In this document: piece after piece, positions 33,001 to 42,369 of the stretch
Numbering within the stretch: position 1 is the first letter of the stretch
Layout of the letters: each line of letters starts with the position of its first letter
Assembly: GCF_910592395.1 (NCBI RefSeq)
Contig: NC_088317.1
Location: 6,636,001 to 6,700,000 of the forward strand
Source: Lineus longissimus
Taxonomy: Eukaryota; Nemertea; Pilidiophora; Heteronemertea; Lineidae
DNA: 64,000 bases
Direction: 5' to 3'
The notes under the pieces: model-generated
Told to the model about the DNA's origin: nothing
Databases searched by the model: none
What the model saw: the letters and a program-made list of their open reading frames with translations, nothing else
Translations under genes and position numbers: made by a program

Positions 33001-34371
33001 GGGGAAAACTTCAAGACCCCGCTACCAGGGAACAATTCCGGGTTGAGCTCTCGAACAGATTTGAAGCTCTGCAGTGCAACAGCCCATCATTACCCATCAG
33101 CGAGCGGTATGAAGGGTTCGAAAATGCTGTAAACGACATCGCGTGATCAAGTCGATCCACTCCTGAGAAATAACCAGGCTGGCTTCCGGAGGGGAAGAAG
33201 CTGTATCCAGCAGACACATACCCTACGAAGGATTATGGAGGGCTTCCAGGACCACCAACTCCCACTGAATGTCACTTTCATTGACTTTAGGAAGGCCTTT
33301 GACTCCATCAACAGGACTGCTATGTTTGCCATCCTGCGCAGCTATGGAATCCCGAAGAAGTTAGTGGACGCCATAAAGGTCCTGTACACAGACTCCCAAA
33401 GCGCTGTAACAGTCAATGGTGGCATCTCGGAAACCTTTGGTGTCACAACAGGAGTGCTCCAGGGTGATGTTCTTGCTCCATTCCTATTCATCATCTTGGT
33501 AGACTACCTGCTGCAAAAGGCCACCTTAGGTGGTGACAGTGGAGTTGTAACTCATCCCCGCGCTTCTAGGCGATATCCTGCAAGGCGGCTCAATGATCTG
33601 GACTTCGCAGATGATATCGCACTCTTGGAGTCTATAACACCACACGCACAGCACCAGATCGACAGAACGACGGACAGTGCCAAAGACATCGGATTGATGA
33701 TAAACGTCCCAAAAACAGAGTATATGACACGCCACTGCGATACAAGTACACCACTAAAGTATATGGAGAACCCATACAGCATGTGACTGACTTCAAGTAT
33801 CTGGGCTCCATGATGGACTCAAGTGCAGCTGACCTGAAGAGAAGAAAAGCCCTCGCCTGGTCTGCCTTCTGGAAGCTCGAGAAACTCTGGAGAAGTAAAA
33901 CCATATCGATCAGTACAAAAGTGCGCCTCTTCACTACCACCTGCCTCACCGTACTGTTATACGGATGTGAGTCCTGGGTGATTACCAAACACATGGAAAA
34001 CAACATCAACGCGTTTGCAACATCATTCTACAGGATCATGTTAAATATCAAGCGAACCGACCATGTATCAAATACAACAGTGTACTCACTGGTGAAGTGC
34101 ACCCCCCTAATACATTGTGTGCACCTCCGCCAATTGACGTTCCTGGGACACATTTTACGGATGCCAAGCAATGAGCCAGCTAGATTGTATGCACTATACC
34201 AACCGACGCACGGCAGGAGACGCCCTGGCCGCCAGCGAATGCCTTATCTGACGTATATCAAATCTCTCATAGGACCGCTGGAACCAACTCAAAATTGAGG
34301 AATTGGCCCAGGATAGGGTTGGTTGGAGGAAGCTTGTGGCCGCCTGCTGCGCAGTCGATCGATGATGATGA
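30063..34371 (+). mobile_element. RTE-like non-LTR retrotransposon (middle layer), interrupted
   Basis: Flanked by an 11-bp target duplication and ending in a (GAT)n tail at 34,361-34,371. A 5' leader is followed by an APE-type endonuclease: STYNVRTLYQQGKIHQL, GIEIAGIQEHRL and GDFNARIG. It is cut at about 31,092 by another element and resumes at 32,687 (MHPTGSKHQLDHILINGKW, DSDHRVVSI). The reverse transcriptase follows from 33,145: NQAGFRRGRSC, TFIDFRKAFDSINR and catalytic LDFADDIALLES. The late domain is at 33,783-34,298 (LLYGCESW, RQLTFLGHILRM). Frameshifts at about 30,880, 32,800 and 33,770, and a deletion at 33,145 that removes the polymerase fingers, make it dead. Confidence 0.85.
31093..32686 (+). 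mobile_element. Inner non-LTR retrotransposon (family B), 5' truncated
   Basis: Inserted inside the endonuclease of the surrounding element. It encodes a reverse transcriptase: DNYRGITLSSILGKVLDHVL, MFLDASKAFDRVNY, VKQGGVLSPILF and catalytic FAYADDIVILSP. A frameshift near 31,890 precedes a tail (ALYGCVLWNFTPRKLDRFCV, AWRKCVRKLCNVSYL) related to family A. The 3' end is a (TAAA)n tract at 32,664-32,683. Outside it the host element resumes exactly, leaving ATT on both sides as a possible minimal duplication. The endonuclease half is missing, as expected from 5' truncation. Confidence 0.85.
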
Positions 34372-34382
34372 TGTATCCAAAT

Positions 34383-34465
34383 ACAACTGGAAAAGAGAAT
34401 GGTAAAATTCATAAATGGCATGTTGGTTGCAAAAGACAAGCACACGTACATCCGTGAATGTATCT
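34383..34465 (+). pseudogene. Retrotransposon family A fragment, right part
   Basis: Continues the left part in frame: IQLEKRMVKFINGMLVAKDK, equivalent to the QLEKRFVKFINGVRK tail at 21.3 kb. Confidence 0.7.
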
Positions 34466-34469
34466 AGTT

Positions 34470-35300
34470 AATAATTCCAGGTAGCAGTTCGCCACTAGGG
34501 AAAACTTTTACTTACATTACTCAGAAAAACAATTGGAATAGGTACAATTTGCCATCTTTGGGATATACATTGTATGTTAAATAAGATTCATGCAAAATTG
34601 CAGGTCAAACTAGGGTGAGATTTCAAATTAGGGAACTTTTGGAAATAAGGGATCAGGGAGCAACTTTTTTTCAAGTGCAGAAATAAAAGTACTTTTAGAT
34701 TTTTTGTGCACTGCGTGATTTAGTAACTATGTGTTATATATATAAGATGTATTTACAAGGATTCATCGTAAGGATGTGTAAAGGGTGATTAACGAGAAAT
34801 CGGTTTGTTCCTTTGTCTTCACCCGCACAAAATGTTTCATGCACTTGCACAGATTTTCTGTACTCATAGAACGAATAAACATTTACATGTATATATTGCT
34901 CCATGCCACGTTCCGGCTTAAAGGGGGACTACAGGCAGGAGCAGGGGCTAATTTTGCCATCTTCAGGTGACTAATATACACAGTAAGGGCCCAAGGTCAT
35001 GTCAGATTCAGCACTAAATGTACTCGTCGTACAAGCGTGAATCATTTCGACTTACTGTGAGACGTGAAAGACACCAATTGGTGGCTTCGTGTAACTTTAT
35101 CTTGCCTGCCTAGCTGCTGCCTATATTGGCCCTTTAAGACAACGTGATGGTTCTTAATACTGTAGACAAAACGTCATGATAAAGTACTGATTCATACATA
35201 ACAAAAGCTATGGTTTCGAGATGTGTTGCTGTGCGCAACAGTTGGAACAGTACAATCCGCCATTCAAACAACCTGCCCAGACCATTCTATTTATACAGAT
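34470..35300. other. Intergenic region with short repeat ends
   Basis: Contains ttaaagggggactacaggca near 34,919, a repeat end common in marine invertebrates, and 35,092-35,135, which matches 6,165-6,210. No gene was recognised. Confidence 0.45.
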
Positions 35301-35330
35301 TGAAAAATCTATATAGATTTATTTCCTTTG

Positions 35331-35640
35331 TTAAATGGCTTTAACACCTTCTGTTAACCTGTAGACTACACAGCTAACAGCCATCACCAATAGGATGACC
35401 ATATTTTCAGCCAAAAAACCAAAAACAGCACCTACTGGATTTAATAGGAATGAAACGATAGACCCTATTATTCCTGGTAAAGCTGCAGTTGATTTCTTGG
35501 CCATTTCTTTAAGCCATTCAGTAAACTTCTTAAGGCCATCTTTATCATTATCTGGTATCGAAGGTTTAGGGTCTGGCTAAGGTGGTTCTGGTCCTGGTCC
35601 TGGTTTGGGAACATGTTTCAAAGCATTACTGATAAGCATA
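35331..35640 (-). pseudogene. Unknown protein with proline linker and hydrophobic C-terminus (element-associated)
   Basis: The minus strand reads a Pro/Gly-rich linker (HVPKPGPGPEPP), an in-frame stop near 35,579, then PDNDKDGLKKFTEWLKEMAK, the motif TAALPGIIGSIVSFLL and a membrane-like segment ending at TAA 35,331-35,333. The amphipathic Lys-rich helix followed by 'LPGIIGSIV' and a hydrophobic end resembles uncharacterised proteins I remember from virus-like or transposon-like elements of aquatic invertebrates. No enzyme signature is visible. It is probably the downstream gene of the element whose other gene remains at 35.8-36.0 and 37.0-37.6 kb. Confidence 0.4.
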
Positions 35641-35802
35641 TGGCAAGCGGAGTGTCCAGTAATTAAAAAAACCTAGATTTATTCAAAAAAAACCTGGTTT
35701 TTTACCTAATAAACTAAGTTTATTTGGAAAAAATATAGTTTTTTTAAAAACAACCTTGTTTATTAGCTAATAAACCGAGTTTCTTTAATGAAATCCAGGA
35801 TT

Positions 35803-36119
35803 TCCAACCGTTATTACTTTCAAAAACCGAGAAATCATATTCATCATTTAGTTTAAACTCGCTAAGTAACTGTCCAAGTTTTGGTAAAAGCTGTGAAACT
35901 TGTAAAATGATCTTATCATCATTGGATCACTGTTTTTGATTGATATCCAACAACCAGGTGTTGCAAACCAGTTGTTGCAAACAATACAGCCATGTTAAAT
36001 AGATTTTGATAAATGAGCAATTGATTTTTCGTCTGTCTAGACAGTCCTTTCTATTTTTTAAATCCGTATGTTAACCCGTTATGTTAATTTTTTACAGTTA
36101 AAAAACTATTAGGGGTAAC
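35803..36119 (-). pseudogene. Truncated copy of an unknown element gene plus its flank
   Basis: Bases 35,803-35,945 match 37,447-37,590 (coding LPKLGQLLSEFKLNDEYD and ESNNGWKSW on the minus strand). Bases 35,945-36,119 match the sequence flanking element 2 (38,791-38,970). It therefore serves as the 'empty site' for the foldback-like element at 37,606-38,790. A/T-rich degenerate sequence at 35,640-35,800 lies between it and the preceding gene. Confidence 0.7.
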
Positions 36120-36849
36120 GGTATACGGTAAAAAAGGCACTGGTAAAAAAGGCACCGGTAAAAAAGGCTCAGTAAAAAAGGCACTGGTAAAAAAGGCACT
36201 GGTAAAAAAGGCACAAGAAATTAGGGGGGTAGGTAAAAAAGGCACTACCACCGAAAATGCATGGCTTGGACAGTCCTCCAAAAAAGTAAATCGACACAAT
36301 GTTTTGCTTGTATCTCAGTCATTTCTTGATATAATTTTATGCGGTTTTTTATACCATAATGTAAGAATTTTTCTTGGGCAACTTTCCCATATGTGTTTCA
36401 TGAAATTTTGATATTCCATGATTACGTAACAGGCAGTTGAAAAAAGGCCCAAAAATGAACTTTTTAATCCTTGATTTTTTTCGATTTTTTTTACATTGGA
36501 CTTCAAGAACAGGAAATTAGGAGGTCTTCCATGAAAAAAAAGTTTGAAAATCTGTCCCAACGCGCATTACACTGAGTGCAATTTCATTTGAAAATGTCAA
36601 AACATGTCTTGAAATATGCAGTTATAAATGAAAGTAAAGCATCATATTTATGCTACATAACAAGCATGTACAAGCCATGCATTTTCGGTGGTAGTGCCTT
36701 TTTTACCTACCCCCTTAATTTTTTGTGCCTTTTTCACCAGTGCCTTTTTTACTGGTGCCTTTTTACCAATGCCTTTTTTACCAGTGCCTATTTTACTGGG
36801 CCTTTTTTACCGTTGCCTTTTTTACCAGTGCCTTTTTTTACCTGGATTC
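36120..36849. mobile_element. Foldback-like element 1 (15-bp subrepeats, GGTAAAAAAGGCACT)
   Basis: A 730-bp element with long inverted arms (about 36,120-36,275 and 36,665-36,849) made of tandem GGTAAAAAAGGCACT units. The arms are identical through the landmark accgaaaatgcatggcttg. The left tip is GGTATAC and the right tip is GGATTC, the same asymmetric tips as element 2. The centre is A/T-rich and non-coding. No target duplication is visible because the right flank has been rearranged. Confidence 0.8.
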
Positions 36850-36989
36850 GCAATAAAGATATTGTTATTGTAACTAACTAATTTACCAATCTTAAGTATT
36901 ATATCAGATCCAATGAGGTACAGTCCCGGGGTTATTACATAATACAGTCTTGTATGTGTACCATACAATGATTTCTGGTACCTTTGAAT

Positions 36990-37596
36990 GGAAGTGGGGA
37001 TATCAGGATCTTAATCAATCGAATCTTGGAAAAGTTTGATGAATTCCTTCTGAGCATCTAATTGTGTTCCTGCTCGACCTGTAATGGGGGTTCTTATGAG
37101 CGCCTGTGCACCAAGTATGCAATAAACATAAGTTCTGATAGAATCATTCAAACTTTGTATTCCTGGATTAGAGAAACAATTTGACTTCAGTATCATTAAT
37201 TGTTGGTATGTTTGACATGGTTTCTGTTTGCTTACATCAACTACATTTTTATGTGGGGTGATAGTGTTCTTGTATGCAAAATAGAAACCTCCGAATTTAT
37301 CCAATACATCTTCCCATTCTTCTTTAAACATTGGAGGTACGTATGTTGTTTTCTCTTACTTTTTCGAATGAGAACTGTTTTTGCGATTTTACTTATTTTT
37401 ACGAAATAACTTGGATCGGTTACCATTGGATCAAAATCCGGTACACTCCAGGATTTCCAACCGTTATTACTTTCAAAAACTTTCAAATCATATTCATCAT
37501 TTAGTTTAAACTCGCTAAGTAACTGTCCAAGTTTTGGTAAAAGCTGTGAAGCTTGTAAAATGATCTTATCATTGGATCACTGTCGTTGATTGAAAT
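36990..37596 (-). pseudogene. Unknown element gene, frameshifted
   Basis: The minus strand encodes QLLPKLGQLLSEFKLNDEYD, then FESNNGWKSWSVPDFDPMV and VTDPSYFVKISKIAKTVLI. After a frameshift near 37,330 it continues EEWEDVLDKFGGFYFAYKNT to IKLFQDSID with a stop at about 37,011. About 190 residues remain. I do not recognise the family. The composition is soluble, with no catalytic motif. A truncated second copy lies at 35.8-36.1 kb. Both belong to a decayed multi-gene mobile element. Confidence 0.5.
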
Positions 37597-37605
37597 CCAA
37601 CAACC

Positions 37606-38790
37606 GGTATACGGTAAAAAAAGCAACGGAAAAAAAGACAACGGAAAAAAAAGCCCGGTAAAAAAGACAACAGGTAAAAAAGGCAACGGTAAAAGAGGCA
37701 ACGGAAAAAAAGACAACAGGTAAAAAAGCAACGGTAAAAAAGACAACGGGTAAAAAAGCAACGGAAAGAAAGACAACCATCTAGGTAAAAAAGACAACAG
37801 GTAAAAAAGATGACTACTATCAAAGAGGACCCAATTAACTTCACACTACAGCCAAATTAGTTGTATTGATTTACTAGTATTCAGTATTGCCTCATTTCCA
37901 GAGGAAGGGTTCCATCTTATTAGCCAACAAAGCGTCATTAAAGGGAGGAACATCATCGCTCTAGGGCTCTAGGCATGATAGGGCTGTCGGAGTGCCGGCT
38001 GTGCAGTTGAAACATCAGCGCCTGTCACCACACCTCCGAGGTCCCGTGTTAAATTCCCGGTCTGTCCGGCACTTTATGTCATAGAGTGGGTGGTTCCCTC
38101 TGTCGTATCCGGTTTCCTTCTACATTGTACATGTACAAGTTTGCTTTACAATTGCCCAATATGATTTAAGAGATAATATTGTCCAAGTTGACGCTCAGCT
38201 CTCAACTCAATATTTTTTATCATCGCTCTATTTGGCGAGTGTAGGTCCATCCTTGGTCGAACACCATTTTGGTTGAGGAGATGCGCCTGAGTTGGTCTGT
38301 ACTCCTCTGACAAAATGAAGGGATGGATCAACAAATTGTCAGCAACATGTCTTTGATTGGGGCAATCTCGCGTCGGTATATGAATTCTGCTTATTCCTGA
38401 CAGTAAAGACCTGTTTACACTACTTTTGAGCACTTTTTTCGGTGGTTTGCCACTCCAGTTTGCTATTTTTGCATAATTTGAAATTTCGCTTCAATTTTGA
38501 TTGACCCAATTATTTTTATACCTGTCACCGTCGACCTCTTCATCATTTTAATAGAAAGTTATTTGCCCCCAATCTGTTCAAGCCCTGACAAAATTCCTGA
38601 ATGAATTTATAGGGTCGAATTAGAAATTATTATTATATTATTTTTTTCCGTTGCTTTTTTTACCCGTTGTCTTTTTTCCGTTGTCTTTTTTACCTGTTGT
38701 CTTTTTACCCGTTGTCTTTTTTACCGTTGTCTTTTTTACCGGGCTTTTTTTCCGTTGTCTTTTTTTCCGTTGCTTATTTTACCTAGATTC
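37606..38790. mobile_element. Foldback-like element 2 with 9-bp target duplication
   Basis: A 1,185-bp element flanked by CCAACAACC on both sides (37,597-37,605 and 38,791-38,799), while the paralogous empty site at about 35,955 has the sequence once. The inverted arms consist of tandem units of GGTAAAAAAGACAAC and AACGGAAAAAAAG type. The tips are GGTATAC (left) and AGATTC (right). The interior (37,820-38,630) is unrelated to element 1 and includes a tRNA-like segment. No transposase is present. Confidence 0.85.
37975..38100 (+). repeat. tRNA-like SINE segment inside element 2
   Basis: tgtcggagtgccggctgtgc followed by cgaggtcccgtgttaaattc resembles spaced pol III A- and B-box words. It is weak, and no intact tRNA fold was found. 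Confidence 0.3.
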
Positions 38791-39324
38791 CCAACAACCA
38801 GTTGTTGCAAACAAGTTGTTGCAAACAATACAGCCATGTTAAATAGATTTTGATAAATGAATAATGGATTTTTCGTCTCTCTAGACAGTCCTTTCTATTT
38901 TTTAAATCCGTATGTTAACCCGTTATGTTAATTTTGTGAAAAAACTATTAGGGTAACATAATCCTTATGTTGAGTTGCTAGTGGGTAATAAATCTTATAT
39001 CTAACAACTTTTTTGGGTGGGCTAGCCACTTTTTGGGTGGGGTAACCACTGTTGCTGGTCGAATAAAATCCCGTTCAGGGGACCAATGATTCCTGCCATG
39101 CCAAAAATCTGGTAGTGCTTCCATTTCTATTTATTTAGTGCTAAACCACTTGTTTTATTTTGTAACATCACTACTAATAACACAAGCTTATCCCTAGTAA
39201 TAGGAAAAAGTGGTAAGACTAGAAATGGCCTTTTACCTGAATTTAGCTAGAAAACGAATGTTTTTTATGCTTGTTTTAGGAATAGTCGTTGTTTGTCTTA
39301 CTCTCATTATCCTATTACTGTAGT

Positions 39325-39655
39325 TGGCAAATCTAAACTGAGACATTAAGATGGCATCTGAGGACGAGGTTTAAACGGTGACACATGTTTAATAAAATAC
39401 AACATTCTCAATGTGCCAGAACCATTCTATAGGCTTGTTCGTTGTGTACATCGTTCTTCGACCGTCTGTAGTATGTTGCATGCCTTCCCTGGGCGTTTCC
39501 TAAAATCCTGGAAAGCTGTCTTGTTGGTCAGCGTCGTTCTGATCAGTCTGCTGCTATGTGCTTACACCAGCAGATCTTTGGCGAACTTCATGCCAAGGCA
39601 CTTTAGCAATCGTGACAGAGCTAACCATCATACCGAGGATGAAAAACATGCTGAG
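39325..39655 (+). pseudogene. Inverted duplicate of DUF288 exon 1
   Basis: The plus strand repeats the DUF288 anchor exon and about 170 bp upstream of it, from ctgtagttggcaaatctaaa to ccgaggatgaaaaacat. It encodes MLHAFPGRFLKSWKAVLLVS, the same membrane helix and the stem up to TEDEKH. The homology then stops, the frame runs AEDRDVGF to a stop, and no splice donor or exon 2 follows. A TAG sits between the outer methionine and MLHAF. It is an orphan copy in opposite orientation, 10 kb from the source. Confidence 0.85.
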
Positions 39656-40344
39656 GATCGAGATGTGGGTTTTTGATGAGAGGGCTTTCAGATATTTCGA
39701 CAAAATGTGTTTTTTCCGACTATAAAGGGTTTGTCAGAAGATAAAGATATCAAATTCCTGTCTTTTAAAACGTAAGATGTGACCACCTTCGTTTCTGTCA
39801 CCTAAGGCAGCCTCGTGTGCGACCAATCATCGAGGCAGCGAACTTGGCCAAGGTGAAGGTAGCCGACTGAACTTCGATGACACGTTTGAATAGTCAATTT
39901 CTGAACCGATGTTTGAAAATTTTAAGTTAGGTTTCAACTTTGAAGTTGAATTTCGAAATCGGTTTTTGAATTTCAAAGTCGTTTTAGATTTCGAAGTCAG
40001 GGGCCTGTTTCATAACACTTTTTAACAGACTTCCTTCAAGGTACCATAGAGGAAGGATATAACGTCTATTTAAAGCTGCGTATTAAAAGCGTTTCATAAC
40101 TAGTTTTTACTCTGCCATTACATGAAATTTAACAGGCCTGCCATTAATAAATGATTGTATGGTGTACCTCATTGGTGAAAAAAAAAACTCGAACGCAGAG
40201 TGATTTATTGTGTTGAGATTCGTAATACATGATCGAGCCGTGGCAAAATGTTTCAATTTCAGTGTCTTTGGTTCCTATACACTATATGAATGCCCTTTCG
40301 ACATACAAAACTTTCTTTCCATGCATTAACTCTGTGCCGGGAAC

Positions 40345-40590
40345 ATGGCCAAGAGACAGCGATCTCGCAATTGGGCTGATACTGAATTTGATGTTTTAGT
40401 GGAGTTCTACTCAGAACTCAATTACAAGCTGGCGAATTTGATTGCCGTTAACATCCATGTCTCGAGGAGGAAAGTCATCATCCCTGCGTCATCATCAGAG
40501 TCCTCGTCATCATCGTCATCGTCATCTGAATCCTCCACTAAGGGCAATCTATCCCGGACAGCAATGTTGTGGAGCAGGCAGCAGGACTGA
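40345..40590 (+). pseudogene. Truncated Myb/SANT-like Harbinger accessory protein
   Basis: MAKRQRSRNWADTEFDVLVE matches the start of the Myb/SANT-like second protein of Harbinger transposons. After about 40 codons the helix region is lost and the frame runs into a serine-rich (TCA/TCG)n stretch. It then enters the antisense end of the transposase. Most of the DNA-binding domain is missing. Confidence 0.5.
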
Positions 40591-41429
40591 ATAATAATGC
40601 TTGCCTTTTGTGGTGTGTATTGAATCTCCTTGCGGAGGCATCTGAACCGTTGCTTTAGGAGATCGTTCTATGATGCATCTGGTTCTTATTTGCATCCGCT
40701 GGAATGTCCTTTCCTGTCTGATTTGGGCATTGGCAAGAGGTGTCAGAAGCCACCTCTTGCAAGGATACCCCGAGTCTCCCAACATCCAACCATTCGGTGG
40801 ATTGTTTTCAAATGCCTGGCTAAGGGCTGAACTGTGCAGAACGAAGGCGTCATGAGACCCTCCTGGAAAACGTGCCACACAGTTATTTATGATCATATCC
40901 CAATCACAAACTAGCATGACATTAATGCTGTGGTATCCTTTCCGATTGATATACACGTTTTCGTTGATGTGATTCTTGCGTATACGACAATGGGTGCCAT
41001 CGATCGATCCAATTACTCTTGGAAAACCCGTGTTATCAAAAAATTTGGTTTTGACCTTCTGGAGGTCCCTCTCGAAGTGAACGTGTTGGTCAATGCGTGC
41101 TGCAAACGCGGATGACACAGCGCCAATACACTTCGATATTGTCGCAGTGCTCACATGGTGAATATCACCGATACTAGATTGTTCATGCCCGGTTGCGAAA
41201 TATCGTAATGCTATACACACTTGCAATGATACTGGGAGGGCGTCATTTCTCTGAGTAGGATGCTCCAACTCCTCCGACAGCTGACGACAAAACCGAAACA
41301 TATGTTCTTCGGGAAACGATATCTCTTGATGAATAAATCATCTCTCATGGAATCCAGCGGATTGAATCGATCCCTGAATATCCGTTCTCGTCGAAGATTT
41401 CGCCTATTCCGTTCCTGAATCAAGCGCAA
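40549..41429 (-). pseudogene. HARBI1-like transposase, frameshifted
   Basis: The N-terminal part is at 41,429-41,290 (RRERIFRDRFNPLDSMRDDL). The frame then shifts near 41,300 and continues FRFCRQLSEELEHPTQRNDA. Catalytic landmarks are IGSIDGTHCRI (first Asp), GGSHDAFVLHS (second Asp) and MLGDSGYPC. A second shift near 40,700 precedes CIIERSPKATVQ, the Glu region. The C-terminus is missing, consistent with an internal deletion. Confidence 0.85.
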
Positions 41430-42193
41430 TGTGATTCTGCGTCCACCCTGGACGAAGTCCTCGCGAATAAAGGAACTCTAGACTACCTTCAGGTTTAAAG
41501 GAACCCAATAAAATAAAGACAGGATAAAACCACTTCCTGAAACACTCTTAATGGTAACATTAACCTAGATATTTTAAAGGCACGTTTATGAAACGCGTTC
41601 TTCCTTTAGGAGTGACTTTATCCTAGCATTAGGGCTAAATGTACTTTATTAGGCTTTATGAAACAGGTCCCTGGTCTTGAATTTCGAAGTCAGTTTTTGA
41701 ACTACGATTTCAAACTTCAAATGCTCTCCCTGGTAATTATGTCAGTTTAGTCTATCTAAGTAAAAGCCTATATGAACATACTGGGTGAGCCAGAGGTAAA
41801 ACATTTTAGTCCATATTGAACCGAACGCTGCTCCCGCACAGATGACAAATGAGGCGCCGTCGTCATTAGTCGGAGGGATTACTCTACGTCGAGAGAGTCT
41901 TTTGCAAGTTTTGAATTCATTCTTCCGCCACTTTTAATCGTTGCTGACATCATTGGGAACAGTTTCAGCTACGCTTTCATGCACAATGGCAAATACAGTT
42001 ACTCGAGAACTTGCTTCCCTATGGGGTGTGCTGTTTGGCTATTTTTGACCCCCTTTTTAAAAGGGGTCAAAGTTAAAATCTCTTAAGCTATTGATAAGAG
42101 ATTACGCTATGTCATGTCAATCTTGCCAAAGTTATCTGCCAATCTTGGGGGGACCTTACTGTATTGTCTTTTTGTAGTCACGTTGTTTTCTAG

Positions 42194-42364
42194 GGGCTGC
42201 CGTTTTTACTTACAGCAATAGCTGTTGATCGATTCATCACACTTACACGGCCGCTTAGGCGATCAGTTCGCTTGATGAAGAAAGCGCGCATTGCTACTGC
42301 CATAGCCTTGGCGATTTCATTGGTCTACAGCGGGCAATGCACTTCGAAAAGTTTGAGATTGTAA
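42194..42364 (+). pseudogene. GPCR exon remnant (TM3 end to TM4)
   Basis: After TTGTTTTCTAG the frame reads GLPFLLTAIAVDRFITLTRP, then LRRSVRLMKKARIATAIALA and a stop at 42,362. This is the TM3 - DRF - second intracellular loop - TM4 segment of a rhodopsin-class receptor. The protein is not the one at 58.5 kb, and its intron lies upstream of the DR pair rather than within it. No other transmembrane exons were found nearby, so it is likely a dead exon. Confidence 0.6.
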
Positions 42365-42369
42365 TTGCG

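Larger units (their letters stand above)
39999..41672 (-). mobile_element. Second Harbinger element, internally deleted
   Basis: Ends AGGGGCCTGTTTCATAA and TTATGAAACAGGTCCCT are inverted repeats. It contains the start of a Myb-like accessory protein (plus strand, 40,345) and a damaged transposase (minus strand), which is the two-gene layout of Harbinger. It is distinct from the element at 19.5 kb (different ends, divergent transposase). It sits within low-complexity wording such as ttgaatttcgaagtc. Confidence 0.75.

Noticed and set aside
36576-36881. Repeated F-T-x / F-L-P-V peptide frames
   Set aside because: They are translations of the 15-bp arm repeats of the foldback-like element, mirrored on both strands; not proteins.
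37501-38842. Leu/Phe/Pro-rich hydrophobic frames that resemble multi-span membrane proteins
   Set aside because: Also products of GGTAAAAAAGACAAC repeats at both ends of element 2.
39413-39676. A second functional type II membrane gene
   Set aside because: No donor, no catalytic exon and loss of homology after TEDEKH; it is an inverted copy of DUF288 exon 1.
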